Shown: positions 1-9,212 of the stretch, piece by piece
How the letters are laid out: each line of letters begins with the position of its first letter
How positions within the stretch are numbered: position 1 is the first letter of the stretch
Origin: Bacillota bacterium
GTDB lineage: Bacteria; Bacillota; Clostridia; Acetivibrionales; DSM-1351
Length of the DNA: 9,520 nt
Direction: 5' to 3'
Assembly: GCA_023436515.1 (NCBI GenBank)
Contig: JAEZIV010000421.1
Coordinates: 1-9,520, forward strand
The notes under the pieces: generated by a model
Database searches by the model: none
What the model was told of the DNA's origin: nothing
Seen by the model: only the letters and a program-made list of their open reading frames with translations
Translations under genes and position numbers: made by a program

Positions 1-245
1 TAATGGATTGCTGCAGCCGACAGCCAATGCCCCAGAAAGTGTCCCCTTATCTGGCACACAGGTGATTCCCAACCGGTATGAGCATCCTCCGGAATTCCTC
101 TTCCTGAAAACCTTCCGGCCTCCAACCTATAATTAAACAGAAGATTATCATTGGTAAGGCTCATTAGATATTCTCTGTTTTCCTTTTCCCTTCGCATTAG
201 CTCGTTATCGAATATAGCAACGTTCCTGCCTTTTATCTCACGCAT
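1..245 (-). CDS. Partial GH127/GH146-type beta-L-arabinofuranosidase (DUF1680), N-terminus only
   Basis: This frame is open from an ATG to the left window edge, so only about the first 80 residues are seen. The family hydrolyses terminal beta-L-arabinofuranosyl residues. The visible part carries the typical family start: a short beta-strand segment (MREIKGRNV), a helix with REYLMSL and NLLFNYR followed by EAGR, then the GWESP segment and the RGHFLGHWLSAAA helix, which is a strong hallmark of DUF1680 proteins. There is no signal peptide, so a cytoplasmic enzyme is inferred. An ATG at 269 is also in frame, but it has no Shine-Dalgarno sequence and lies about 5 nt from the predicted transcription start. 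The ATG at 245 has an AGGAG about 11 nt upstream and is preferred. The gene follows the MalG-type permease on the same strand (92 nt from the permease stop to this start), so it is probably the next gene of the transporter operon, possibly with extra transcription from its own promoter. The choice between GH127 and GH146 cannot be made from this fragment. Confidence 0.85.
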   Translation of the reverse strand, partial: MREIKGRNVAIFDNELMRREKENREYLMSLTNDNLLFNYRLEAGRFSGRGIPEDAHTGWESPVCQIRGHFLGHWLSAAAIH

Positions 246-280
246 ATTGTAAGCATCTCCTAGTTTCATCTCTTTAATAT

Positions 281-309
281 ATTATACAAAATATTGAATA
301 CTCGGTAAA
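281..309 (-). promoter_or_regulatory. Candidate sigma-A promoter for the GH127-type gene
   Basis: Read on the minus strand, TTTACC (304-309) and TATAAT (281-286) are separated by exactly 17 nt. Transcription would start near 274. This leaves almost no leader for the ATG at 269 but about 29 nt for the ATG at 245, which also has the better ribosome binding site. No hairpin terminator is visible between the upstream permease stop and this site, so read-through from the transporter operon is also likely. This is a motif match only. Confidence 0.5.
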
Positions 310-337
310 CGTAATATGTACCAGCCTTCAAATTGAT

Positions 338-1180
338 TTAACCCTTAAGTCCGGATACTGCAATTCCCTTTATAAAATACTTCTGACCTATAAGGAATAA
401 CACAATCGGTGGTACTAAAACCATGGTCGCCGCAGCCATAAGCAATTCCCATTGAGCAGTATAATAACCTATGAATTGTTGCAAGCCCAAGGCTAGGGTA
501 AACATTGAATCCTTATTCACATAAACCAGAGGTCCTAAAAAATCATTCCAGACACCCATAAATTGAAACAGCGCTACAACAATAATCGCTGATTTTGATA
601 ATGGAAATATAATTCGTAGAAAGATTTGAAAATATCCTGCTCCATCAACAAGCGCTGACTCATCAAGAGACATTGGTATGGTTTTCATAAACTGCCTTGT
701 TAAAAAAATATTAAAGGCTCCACCACCAAACCACGCAGGAATAATTAGTGGAAGATAGCTATTTGGACCTATAACGGTTCTCCAACCAATAAACGTCGGA
801 ATTAGTGTGACAGCATATGGCAGCATAAGCCCGGTCATGAGCAGGGCAAAGAAAAAATCTCTCCCTTTCCAGCGTAGCCTTGAAAAGCTATATCCACATA
901 TAGAGCTTGTAATAACCGCACCTGAAACATTACCTAGTACTATTATTAAGGTATTAATGAAGTATCGTCCAAAGGGCACGGTATTCAAGGCAATTTTATA
1001 GTTATCAACCTTTACAGGATCCGGCACCCATATAGGTGGGACGATAAAGATCTGAGAAGCATCCATGACTGAGCTGCGTAACATCCAAACTAAAGGCAAA
1101 ATGAAAATTGCTGCGCCTGATACAAGAATTACGTATAGAAAGAAAGTTCTAATTTTGTGTCTATTCCCGATAACCATCAT
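338..1180 (-). CDS. ABC sugar transporter permease, MalG/AraQ type
   Basis: This is an inner-membrane subunit of a carbohydrate-uptake-1 (CUT1) ABC importer and forms the translocation pore with the MalF-type partner upstream. The protein is about 280 residues, normal for MalG-type permeases, with about six hydrophobic segments; the first is near residues 12-34. The cytoplasmic EAA loop that contacts the ATPase is visible around residues 174-193 (ESALVDGAG then RIIFPL). The C-terminus FIKGIAVSGLKG matches the usual end of this subfamily. An ATG further upstream at 1204 is in frame, but the GAGGGGG ribosome binding site (1185-1191) lies downstream of it. The ATG at 1180 is therefore chosen; it overlaps the TGA of the upstream gene as ATGA, indicating translational coupling. 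The ATG at 1177 is an equally well spaced alternative. The substrate is inferred from neighbours to be an arabino- or arabinoxylo-oligosaccharide. Confidence 0.93.
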   Translation of the reverse strand: MMVIGNRHKIRTFFLYVILVSGAAIFILPLVWMLRSSVMDASQIFIVPPIWVPDPVKVDNYKIALNTVPFGRYFINTLIIVLGNVSGAVITSSICGYSFSRLRWKGRDFFFALLMTGLMLPYAVTLIPTFIGWRTVIGPNSYLPLIIPAWFGGGAFNIFLTRQFMKTIPMSLDESALVDGAGYFQIFLRIIFPLSKSAIIVVALFQFMGVWNDFLGPLVYVNKDSMFTLALGLQQFIGYYTAQWELLMAAATMVLVPPIVLFLIGQKYFIKGIAVSGLKG

Positions 1181-2109
1181 TTTTCCCCCTCGTAATATAC
1201 CCATGACTTTGATGATTTAAAAATAATAAACGACAGCGCCATTATGATAATAAACAGAACCCATGCAATTGCACAGGCAGATCCCATTCGCTGGTTTGTA
1301 AACGCTTCCCGGTATAGGTATACAACGTAAAAAAGGGATGCATTATTAGGACCCCCTTCAGTCATTATATATGCCTGGGAGAAGGTTTGAAAACCGTTTA
1401 TAATTCCAATAATCAGGTTGAAGAATATGGTAGGAGTCATCATTGGCAATGTTATAGCCTTAAGCTTGTGAAACATGCCTCCACCATCCATATCAACTGC
1501 TTCATAGTATTGGTCGGGTATGGACTCTAACCCTGCCAAAAATATGAGCATTGTACCTCCCACTGTCCATATATTCATGAACGCCAAGGTCGGAATTACC
1601 GAGGTTTCACTATATACCCACTGGCTTGTGGGCAAATGCAAGGATTTTAATATCTGATTAAACAAGCCTATATCTGGATTGAGCAGCCATATAAAGACTG
1701 TGGATGTAGCAACTATTGGAACTATTGATGGCATATAAAATATGGCTCGGAATATCGCCTTACCTTTTATGTTTTTGTTAAGTAATAGTGCCATAAGAAA
1801 GGCTGCCGCCAAGCTTATTGGAACTGCCAGCGCAACATAATAAAGTGTAACCCCGAGAGCTTTGTAAAAGAAGCCGTCTTCACCTGAAAACATCCTTTTA
1901 TAGTGTTCAAGGCCAATAAAATGATAATCATTTGTTATAGTATAGTTAGTAAAACTCATGAATAAACTGGCCACCAAAGGTCCCAGTGTAAAAATGAAAA
2001 AGCCCAGGATGGCCGGTGCAGCCATTCCATAGCCATAAATGGTTTCTTTTTTGAACTTTATGTTCTTAATAAACCGTGTAGCTGTTGTTTGCTGTACCTT
2101 TTGATACAT
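1177..2109 (-). CDS. ABC sugar transporter permease, MalF/AraP type
   Basis: This is the second pore subunit of the CUT1 importer, about 310 residues. A basic N-terminal stretch is followed by a first membrane segment (GMAAPAILGFFIFTLGPLV) and about five more. The EAA loop sits near residues 203-222 (YEAVDMDGGG then AITLPMM). The NNASLFYVVYLYREAF segment before the last membrane helices is typical of sugar permeases of this group. Possible starts are a GTG at 2121, an ATG at 2118 and an ATG at 2109. The ribosome binding site AGGTGAT (2117-2123) overlaps the first two and sits upstream of the third, so 2109 is chosen. The gene lies 163 nt downstream of the binding-protein gene across a strong hairpin, and its stop overlaps the start of the MalG-type gene. 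Confidence 0.92.
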   Translation of the reverse strand: MYQKVQQTTATRFIKNIKFKKETIYGYGMAAPAILGFFIFTLGPLVASLFMSFTNYTITNDYHFIGLEHYKRMFSGEDGFFYKALGVTLYYVALAVPISLAAAFLMALLLNKNIKGKAIFRAIFYMPSIVPIVATSTVFIWLLNPDIGLFNQILKSLHLPTSQWVYSETSVIPTLAFMNIWTVGGTMLIFLAGLESIPDQYYEAVDMDGGGMFHKLKAITLPMMTPTIFFNLIIGIINGFQTFSQAYIMTEGGPNNASLFYVVYLYREAFTNQRMGSACAIAWVLFIIIMALSFIIFKSSKSWVYYEGEK

Positions 2110-2160
2110 ACATATCATCACCTTCTATATAAAATTGAATCTCGCAGTGGAAAGAAAGGA

Positions 2161-2237
2161 ATTGCGGATTATTGCCTCAATTATTTGAACTTGATTGGAT
2201 TCATGTATCTATAATTGAACTATAATAATCCGCATTT
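2161..2237 (-). promoter_or_regulatory. Long intercistronic stem-loop between binding-protein and permease genes
   Basis: Two nested perfect inverted repeats form one extended hairpin: an outer 11-bp arm (2163-2173 with 2224-2234, TGCGGATTATT / AATAATCCGCA) and an inner 8-bp arm (2177-2184 with 2211-2218, TCAATTAT / ATAATTGA). They are separated by a small asymmetric internal loop (3 and 5 nt) and capped by a 26-nt loop. In the direction of transcription it is followed by mixed pyrimidines rather than a run of U, so it is not a canonical terminator. In other sugar-transport operons, hairpins at this position protect the binding-protein message from 3' decay or lower permease expression; that role is inferred here. 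Confidence 0.65.
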
Positions 2238-2272
2238 TGATTTAAGTTTGACCGACTACCCTCTGTAATTCT

Positions 2273-3676
2273 TTATTTTTCAACGCCTTGCAGGAGAGGC
2301 TCCAATTTAGGCATAATTTCCTTCATTACTTCATCAACAGATTTTTTACCAAGCCAAGCCTGATCCAGAGCTGGCAGCATTACATTATTTATATCACCAA
2401 AGTTCTTAACATAAATTTCAGATGTAACCTGACTATCATTTACTATCGGATCAATAAGAACCTCTCTATAGCCTTCAACCCTTGCCTTACTAAGTGATGC
2501 CCAGACCTTAATCTTTTCTTCATCTGTATAATATGCTTTTCTGTTTGGCATCCATAGTCCATCTCTAAAGAGTTCCAGTGAGCTTTCAGGATTAGTTATG
2601 TACTTTAATAGCTTCCAGGTCTCCTGAGGATGCTTAGATGAGGAGAAAACAACACCTAAGGCACCGCTGTAAACTGCTGTTGTGCTTGACATTTTAGGCA
2701 AAACACTCACTCCATAGTCTAAGCCCTCGGACTTAACAAAATCATTGCAAACCCACTGTCCATCCAATACCATTGCATAGCGTTTCGATTGTAGAGCTAC
2801 TGCCGGTGCAGGCATACTTTTAGCAGTTGTTGGACTTGGCATTACATTATGAACGTTGATCAAGTCTGCTATATTCTGTAGCACTTGATTGAAGGCCGGA
2901 GTATTAATCCCTGTTACATCGCCCATATCAGGGTAATACTGTGTTCCATTGCGCAACAACAGCGCTTCGATTGTCCCTGACCATAAGTCCATCTTAAAGC
3001 CATATTGCTTTATATTATTAGGGTCAAAATCTGGGGCTAAAGCGTTTCTACCTTGATTGTCAAGGGTGAGCTTTTTTGCAACCTCAATAAACTCTTCCCA
3101 GGTCCATGCATCAGCGGGCTTTGTTGGTGGATTATCAATACCTGCCTCTTTGAAAGCCTCCTTGTTATAAAATAGTGCAAAGGACTCAAGGTTATTCATA
3201 AGGCCAACAATGGCATCTCCATTTCTGGCTATAACACCGTCAATAAAGTCCTCTTCCTTAGCCTCTGTGTCAGATTGGAAAAGCTCTTTAATATTGGCCA
3301 GCTTGCCGTCATTATACCACTTATAAGCCGTAGGTGGCCCAAGGTAACCAGCATCGGGGGCATCATTTGATGCTATCATTGTAGTTAGCTTTGTTTCGTA
3401 TTCTGATGGGATGATAATTCCTTCGACCTTGATCCCTGTCGATTTAGAAAACTTATCAATTGCGGTACTTATGACTTCCTTCTCATAGGTTGAGCCCCAG
3501 TATGTGAATCTCAGGTTTATATCCTCACCGGACTTAACTGTTTCTGTTGTCTTTGAGGCCTGCTGACCTGTTGGCTGTGCATCACCGGAGTTGCTTTGTC
3601 CTGAACCACATGCAGCTACATTTACCAAAATTGCCATTACCAACAACAATGCATAAATAATTCTCGTGATTTTCAT
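2273..3676 (-). CDS. Extracellular sugar-binding lipoprotein of an ABC importer (family 1 solute-binding protein)
   Basis: This protein captures the sugar outside the cell and delivers it to the permease pair encoded downstream. It is 467 residues, usual for family 1 (MalE/AraN-like) binding proteins. A lipoprotein signal peptide is clear: basic start MKITR, a hydrophobic core, and the lipobox VAAC with the lipidated cysteine at residue 23, followed by a polar Ser/Gly/Gln-rich linker. The mature domain shows typical features: LRFTYWG near the start, the LFYNKEAFKEAGI segment around residues 168-180, a TWEEFIEVAKKLT segment, and a late MVLDGQW strand. Its ribosome binding site GAGGAGG lies 7 nt from the ATG. 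An overlapping ATG 4 nt upstream is out of frame. It follows the sensor kinase gene with a 106-nt gap that holds a possible extended -10 promoter. The ligand is unknown; an arabinose-containing oligosaccharide is inferred from the flanking GH51 and GH127-type genes. Confidence 0.94.
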   Translation of the reverse strand: MKITRIIYALLLVMAILVNVAACGSGQSNSGDAQPTGQQASKTTETVKSGEDINLRFTYWGSTYEKEVISTAIDKFSKSTGIKVEGIIIPSEYETKLTTMIASNDAPDAGYLGPPTAYKWYNDGKLANIKELFQSDTEAKEEDFIDGVIARNGDAIVGLMNNLESFALFYNKEAFKEAGIDNPPTKPADAWTWEEFIEVAKKLTLDNQGRNALAPDFDPNNIKQYGFKMDLWSGTIEALLLRNGTQYYPDMGDVTGINTPAFNQVLQNIADLINVHNVMPSPTTAKSMPAPAVALQSKRYAMVLDGQWVCNDFVKSEGLDYGVSVLPKMSSTTAVYSGALGVVFSSSKHPQETWKLLKYITNPESSLELFRDGLWMPNRKAYYTDEEKIKVWASLSKARVEGYREVLIDPIVNDSQVTSEIYVKNFGDINNVMLPALDQAWLGKKSVDEVMKEIMPKLEPLLQGVEK

Positions 3677-3721
3677 ACATATTCCTCCTCGTCTAATATT
3701 GAGTGTTTTCCAAGCAGCCTC

Positions 3722-3730
3722 AGTATAACA
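3722..3730 (-). promoter_or_regulatory. Candidate extended -10 promoter for the transporter operon
   Basis: On the minus strand the gap between the sensor kinase and binding-protein genes contains TGTTATACT, which fits an extended -10 element (TGnTATAaT). No good -35 hexamer lies 17 nt upstream, as expected for a promoter that depends on an activator such as the AraC-type regulator encoded upstream. The start site would be near 3715, giving a leader of about 40 nt. No terminator is seen after the kinase gene, so read-through is also possible. Confidence 0.35.
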
Positions 3731-3782
3731 CTGCAGAGTTTGTGTTTAATATTCTACTTTAATTGTAAATAGAGGAATCTCA

Positions 3783-5597
3783 TTAGATATTGCTTGTGTC
3801 CGGTAGGCGAATCATGATTTGTGTACCATTTCCCACTCTCGATTGGACAGTTATTCCATATTCATCTCCATACATAAGCTTTAATCGACTGTGAACATTT
3901 TTCATACCAACTGATGGATAGTTCCCTTCCATTATCTCTTTAATTCGTTCAGAATTCATACCCCTCCCGTTATCCCGTACCGAAAAATGAAGGCATTTAT
4001 CTTCAATCCAGCCTGATATTCGAAGCACACAGCCCCCTTCCATTTGATCAAAGCCGTGAATAAAGGCGTTCTCAACAAATGGCTGCAAAAAGAGTCTAGG
4101 CACATCATAATCGAGCAGCTCGGGTTCAACATAACAGCCATAATCAAAGCGTCCATCGAATCTGGTAGACATTATGAAGATATAACCCTCCAGCCATTCC
4201 AGTTCTTCCTTTAGCTTTCCTAGGGATTTATTATTTTCTACCGTGTAGTGCAGCATCCGCGATAAGGAAACTACTATCTTACTTATTTCGGGAAACTGAT
4301 TTTCAATTGCAATACAATTGACCAGATTAAGTGTATTATATAGAAAATGAGGATTTAACTGAGTATTTAATATATTTATCTGTGCTTGCTTTTCATGAAG
4401 CTTAACCTCGTAATTCTCATTAATTAGCTGTTGTATCTTGTCATTCATATTGTTATAGTGACGTATTAGATTATCTAGTTCCCCATATCCTCTTACAGGT
4501 ATTTTACTAGTAAAATCACCCTGACCTGTTTTCTTAATAGCAGCAATTAATTTTTTTATTGGTTTGGTTACCATCATTGACATGAAATAAGCCAGAATAA
4601 GTGAAACTAATATTAGTACAGAACCCAGCCTGGTAACTGTCATAAAAATATTAACTTCTACCTGGGGTATAAGATCTTTATTTCTTATTACTGATACTAA
4701 AGTCCAATCAGTGATTTGTGATGTATCAAAACAAACTATTATATCGTCCTTATTATTTTTTAAATAAAGGATACCGGTCTTTTGTACTAAAACCTCAGAC
4801 AACCAATCAGAGTCCTGAGCAAGTATTTTTGAGACATCGCTATTAGCCGATACAATGCTACCATCCTGGGCAGTAATAAAATAGTGCATTTTATCGTTGG
4901 GGACTATATTACTATAAAAATCTGATAGGAAACTCTCTTTTATATTTATCAGTAGAATGGGGCGTTCTTTTCCTTGCTGCAAACTGGTTATAGCACCTGA
5001 GGAATTATCAAAAATATTTAATACCCTTCCACATGAAAACAAAAATCTAAAATCGTCAATATTGCAGTCCTCCAGATCATCCTGACCAAACATCTGGATA
5101 AAGTCATAGGTTGGCTCCCAAACTAATTGACCAGCTCCATCTATAATGTCCTGATGCAGCTTTGAGTTCATAAATCCTTTGTATGGTAAGAACCCTTCTC
5201 CGAAGGAATAGTAGCTTGTAATAAGATTATAAGAATAAATTTGTTCATTAGCATCAAAGTATTTAGCCAGGACCCTATTTAGCTGCCGGTCGTATTTTAA
5301 TAGGTCATATGAGTCCTCAGGATTTATCTCATTGAATATATTGTAAATATCCTTATCTTTTATAACGAGCTCGCTCTTCTCTAGTATTTTTAGAAACTTT
5401 TGATTAATAATGGTATTGCTTTGACGAATGTTTTGATAGGCATCGATACTATATTGTTTGACAGCATTTTCCAATGCAAAATTATAGTATCCATAGCTGG
5501 ACATAACTAGCGTAACCATGATTAAAGTTAAGAACATAATAAATAGCTTTGTACGTATGCTTATCCTCGCAAGTAATCTATAATATTTTTCCGGCAT
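3783..5597 (-). CDS. YesM-type sensor histidine kinase
   Basis: This is a membrane sensor kinase that phosphorylates the response regulator encoded immediately upstream. It has 604 residues with the YesM layout: membrane helix 1 at about 18-36, a large extracytoplasmic sensing region at about 40-315 (probably dCache-like, ending in DWTLVSVI), membrane helix 2 at about 320-342, a HAMP linker at about 343-395, a His_kinase domain with NPHFLYNTLN (phospho-acceptor His417), and a HATPase domain. The ATPase domain shows the N box QPFVENAFIHGF (Asn510), the G1 box RDNGRGM (542-547), and a final GMKNVHSRLKLMYG / GNGTQIMIRLP block. All catalytic motifs look intact. The gene starts 8 nt after the regulator's stop; the nearest purine-rich sequence (AAAGG) is inside the regulator's last codons, so translation is probably coupled. 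The signal is not visible from sequence; an arabino-oligosaccharide, perhaps through the binding protein, is inferred. Confidence 0.94.
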   Translation of the reverse strand: MPEKYYRLLARISIRTKLFIMFLTLIMVTLVMSSYGYYNFALENAVKQYSIDAYQNIRQSNTIINQKFLKILEKSELVIKDKDIYNIFNEINPEDSYDLLKYDRQLNRVLAKYFDANEQIYSYNLITSYYSFGEGFLPYKGFMNSKLHQDIIDGAGQLVWEPTYDFIQMFGQDDLEDCNIDDFRFLFSCGRVLNIFDNSSGAITSLQQGKERPILLINIKESFLSDFYSNIVPNDKMHYFITAQDGSIVSANSDVSKILAQDSDWLSEVLVQKTGILYLKNNKDDIIVCFDTSQITDWTLVSVIRNKDLIPQVEVNIFMTVTRLGSVLILVSLILAYFMSMMVTKPIKKLIAAIKKTGQGDFTSKIPVRGYGELDNLIRHYNNMNDKIQQLINENYEVKLHEKQAQINILNTQLNPHFLYNTLNLVNCIAIENQFPEISKIVVSLSRMLHYTVENNKSLGKLKEELEWLEGYIFIMSTRFDGRFDYGCYVEPELLDYDVPRLFLQPFVENAFIHGFDQMEGGCVLRISGWIEDKCLHFSVRDNGRGMNSERIKEIMEGNYPSVGMKNVHSRLKLMYGDEYGITVQSRVGNGTQIMIRLPDTSNI

Positions 5598-5605
5598 ATA
5601 CCAAC

Positions 5606-7222
5606 TTACCTTTCATTGCTGAATTTCCTGCATTCGTCAGGAGTAACCCCATATCGCCTTTTGAATATTTTGTTAAAGTACTTTACGTCCCTATAACCCA
5701 CTTCCTGAGCTATTATGTAAATTTTTTTATCTGAATCCAACAAAAGCCTATGTGCATTTTTTAACCTTAAGTCAATAATATAGTCAGTATAATGCATGCC
5801 TGTGTATTTTTTGAAAAGGGTGCTAAAATAGGATGGATTGAAGTAATATTTACTTGCCAGCTCTTCGAGGGAAAGTTCTTTACCGAGATGGCTATGAATG
5901 TAATGTAGACACCGTTCTAAAACAATATTATTTTTATTATCCTTTTGTATTTGAACAGCATCTGCCATACATTTCAGCAAACTTAACAGACGTTTTTTAA
6001 GTTCTGATAAACTAAATAACGGCAAAAAGCTAAACTCATTTTTAATTTGTTGATGTAACTCAATGAATTTTTCTTCAGGTATTATGTTTTGTATACTATG
6101 ATTCATGTTGAGCATAAGCGAGGATAAATAGTCTAAAAGTATATCCGGCTCAAGATAGCTATCACCCAATATGCTATCCATAAAACTGTCGATCCATTGT
6201 TTACTCAACGTCTTCTGCCCGTGAATAAACTGCTTTAAATCATCTTCACCCGGGAAACCTCCGTTGATTTCTCTTGTGTAGCTTTCCTGAATCTCTGCAT
6301 AAGATATAACTCTCCCAACACCTAAATAAAACAGGCAATGCAATGCTGCTTCAGCACTCTCATAACCGGTTTTGATTGACGTAAAAACATCATCAATTGC
6401 TGCTCCGACACCAATAGTAACCTTCAATAAATACTCCTTATTAAGGTTCTTTATTAAGCTTTGAAGGTCTTTTAGTACTCTGGTATACTCCGGTGGATCC
6501 TTAGAGTTTAAAATGCTGACAATGGTACTAGAATTTTTCTCCAAATCAAAGGATATTGTATGTCCATAGGGATACAAAACCTCTTTTATCCACATTTTTA
6601 AGTTAAACTTAATTTCATTTATATCCTCATTTGTATATTGGGTTGTGCAACCCAATGCATTATCCTGTACTACCTGGGACAATATCACACATCCTGCATC
6701 ACCTGACTGGAATATTCCGTTTATTTCATCTATTTCGGACTGAGAGCATTCTCCTATAATCCACTTGTTCATTAAATAGTCGAAATAGAATGGAAGAAGC
6801 TTGTTTAACTGCTTTGTCATTACATCCTTTTCTTCCTGACTTTTTCTCTGTTTATGCAACTCATCTTCGATCTGAACAATAATATTTAGGACTCTTCGTT
6901 CTTCAATTGGCTTTAAAATATAACTGAAGGCATGATACTCCATTGCCTTTTGCGCATATGTAAAATCGTCATAGCCGCTGATAAAAACTATTTTAGTAGT
7001 ATTACTCACCTTACTGATGTGTTCTATTAAGCTCAAACCATCCATTTTCGGCATACGTATATCACTGAAAATAATATCGATCCGTCTTTCCATACAAAGG
7101 CTTAAGGCCTCTTCTCCGTTTTTTGCCTCAAGTACCTCATAATCTTTCCGGAACTCCCGGATAATATTGGCCATTATCTTCCTTTGCCTGGGTTCATCAT
7201 CGACAACTAAAACACAAAGCAC
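5606..7222 (-). CDS. YesN-type response regulator (receiver + AraC HTH)
   Basis: This is a cytoplasmic DNA-binding regulator, the partner of the downstream kinase. The receiver domain occupies about residues 1-120, with the acidic pair D8/D9, phospho-acceptor Asp54 in FSDIRMPKMDG, Ser82 and Lys104 (LKP). A middle region of about 300 residues includes a GVGAAIDDVF...AALHCLFYLGVGRVISY block (271-308) like the poorly conserved central domain of YesN proteins. The C-terminal AraC-type double helix-turn-helix spans about 433-535 (LSLEELASKYYFNPSYFSTLFKK and IAQEVGYRDVKYFNKIFKRRYGVTPDE). At 538 residues it has the family's normal length. The start is a GTG, supported by GGGGGGAG 7 nt upstream and by MLCVLVVDDE beginning exactly at the first receiver strand. 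It leads the regulator-kinase operon. The likely target is the transporter promoter in front of the binding-protein gene, with the GH51 promoter as a second possibility. Confidence 0.94.
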   Translation of the reverse strand: MLCVLVVDDEPRQRKIMANIIREFRKDYEVLEAKNGEEALSLCMERRIDIIFSDIRMPKMDGLSLIEHISKVSNTTKIVFISGYDDFTYAQKAMEYHAFSYILKPIEERRVLNIIVQIEDELHKQRKSQEEKDVMTKQLNKLLPFYFDYLMNKWIIGECSQSEIDEINGIFQSGDAGCVILSQVVQDNALGCTTQYTNEDINEIKFNLKMWIKEVLYPYGHTISFDLEKNSSTIVSILNSKDPPEYTRVLKDLQSLIKNLNKEYLLKVTIGVGAAIDDVFTSIKTGYESAEAALHCLFYLGVGRVISYAEIQESYTREINGGFPGEDDLKQFIHGQKTLSKQWIDSFMDSILGDSYLEPDILLDYLSSLMLNMNHSIQNIIPEEKFIELHQQIKNEFSFLPLFSLSELKKRLLSLLKCMADAVQIQKDNKNNIVLERCLHYIHSHLGKELSLEELASKYYFNPSYFSTLFKKYTGMHYTDYIIDLRLKNAHRLLLDSDKKIYIIAQEVGYRDVKYFNKIFKRRYGVTPDECRKFSNER

Positions 7223-7263
7223 TAGTTTTCTCCCCCCATTAATCAGCTATCTATAACGATGTG

Positions 7264-7340
7264 ACCTAATGATTATATAATAGCATAATATTTGTTACAT
7301 TCATGGAATTTTGATTGGATTAGGGGGAGTATTATTAGGT
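7264..7340. repeat. Widely spaced inverted repeat flanking the regulator promoter
   Basis: ACCTAAT at 7264-7270 and ATTAGGT at 7334-7340 are perfect inverted copies 70 bp apart, and the similarity extends imperfectly inward through ATTA-rich sequence. They bracket the candidate -10 of the response-regulator operon. They could be half-sites for a looping regulator, but seven AT-rich bases can recur by chance. Confidence 0.3.
7272..7285 (-). promoter_or_regulatory. Candidate promoter of the regulator-kinase operon
   Basis: The minus strand reads TGCTATTATATAAT here, which contains two overlapping -10 candidates: TATAAT (7272-7277) and an extended -10, TGCTATTAT (7277-7285). Neither has a good -35 box at 16-18 nt. 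The leader to the GTG start would be about 45-50 nt. The rest of the 315-nt gap between 7223 and 7537 holds the GH51 terminator, a 7-bp dyad around this promoter, and a small 5-bp hairpin (7378-7390) followed by four U on the minus strand. No convincing gene lies in it. Confidence 0.4.
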
Positions 7341-7473
7341 GTTATAGTCAATAGCTTATATTCTGTGTTATACAAAATGAGATTTTCTCAAAATTTGCAC
7401 TGCTTAAGTAGCAGCAAGACAACTCCCTCATCCCGTCAAAATCATAACCTCTCTTAGAACGTGGTATTCGTTT

Positions 7474-7511
7474 AAAAAAATAAATTCCCGCCTCCTTGAG
7501 ACAGGAATTTA
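7474..7511 (-). terminator. Rho-independent terminator of the GH51 gene
   Basis: Downstream of the GH51 stop the minus strand forms a 14-bp stem (8 perfect A/T/G/C pairs TAAATTCC/GGAATTTA, then six more pairs including two G-U wobbles) with a 3-nt AAG loop at 7481-7511. It is followed by a run of seven U from 7480 to 7474. The stop codon lies 26 nt before the stem. This separates the GH51 transcript from the regulator-kinase operon. Confidence 0.9.
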
Positions 7512-7537
7512 CTTTTATCGTGTTACTCAATTAATCA

Positions 7538-9067
<1,530 letters not shown>

Positions 9068-9110
9068 TTAATTATTTTATTAATTCACTAACAATTATAT
9101 TAATAAATAT

Positions 9111-9139
9111 ATAATATCGTGGTATTAGTATTATGTCAA
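9111..9139 (-). promoter_or_regulatory. Sigma-A promoter of the GH51 gene
   Basis: On the minus strand a perfect -35 TTGACA (9134-9139) is followed after exactly 17 nt by the -10 TATTAT (9111-9116). Transcription would start near 9104, leaving a leader of about 55 nt before the AAGGAGG site. The imperfect dyad immediately upstream overlaps the -35 box, so a bound regulator could block or assist polymerase. Confidence 0.75.
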
Positions 9140-9162
9140 TATTCTATATCCTATATTATTGA
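9136..9162. promoter_or_regulatory. Imperfect dyad at the GH51 -35 box (candidate operator)
   Basis: TCAATA (9136-9141) and TATTGA (9157-9162) form a perfect 6-bp dyad with a 15-nt AT-rich, partly symmetric centre. It overlaps the upstream edge of the GH51 -35 element and lies about 50 bp from the divergent -35 box. It could bind the ArsR-type or AraC-type regulator of the locus, but no known operator motif is matched. Confidence 0.35.
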
Positions 9163-9212
9163 TTCACATCTTCCACAGACTTTCTAACCAAATCCATGAG
9201 TTAATATTTCTA

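Noticed and set aside
300..314. Possible catabolite-repression (cre) site around GGTAAACGTAATAT
   Set aside because: Only the core GTAAACG fits; about four conserved positions of the cre consensus are wrong on either strand.
7222..7239. Five-codon upstream frame (ATG at 7239 to TAG overlapping the GTG start of the regulator by one base)
   Set aside because: It contains the regulator's Shine-Dalgarno sequence and has none of its own, so translation of it is unlikely; probably coincidence.
7348..7530. Open frame of 60 codons on the minus strand between the GH51 and regulator genes
   Set aside because: It runs through the strong GH51 terminator, has no good ribosome binding site, and its translation resembles no family I know.
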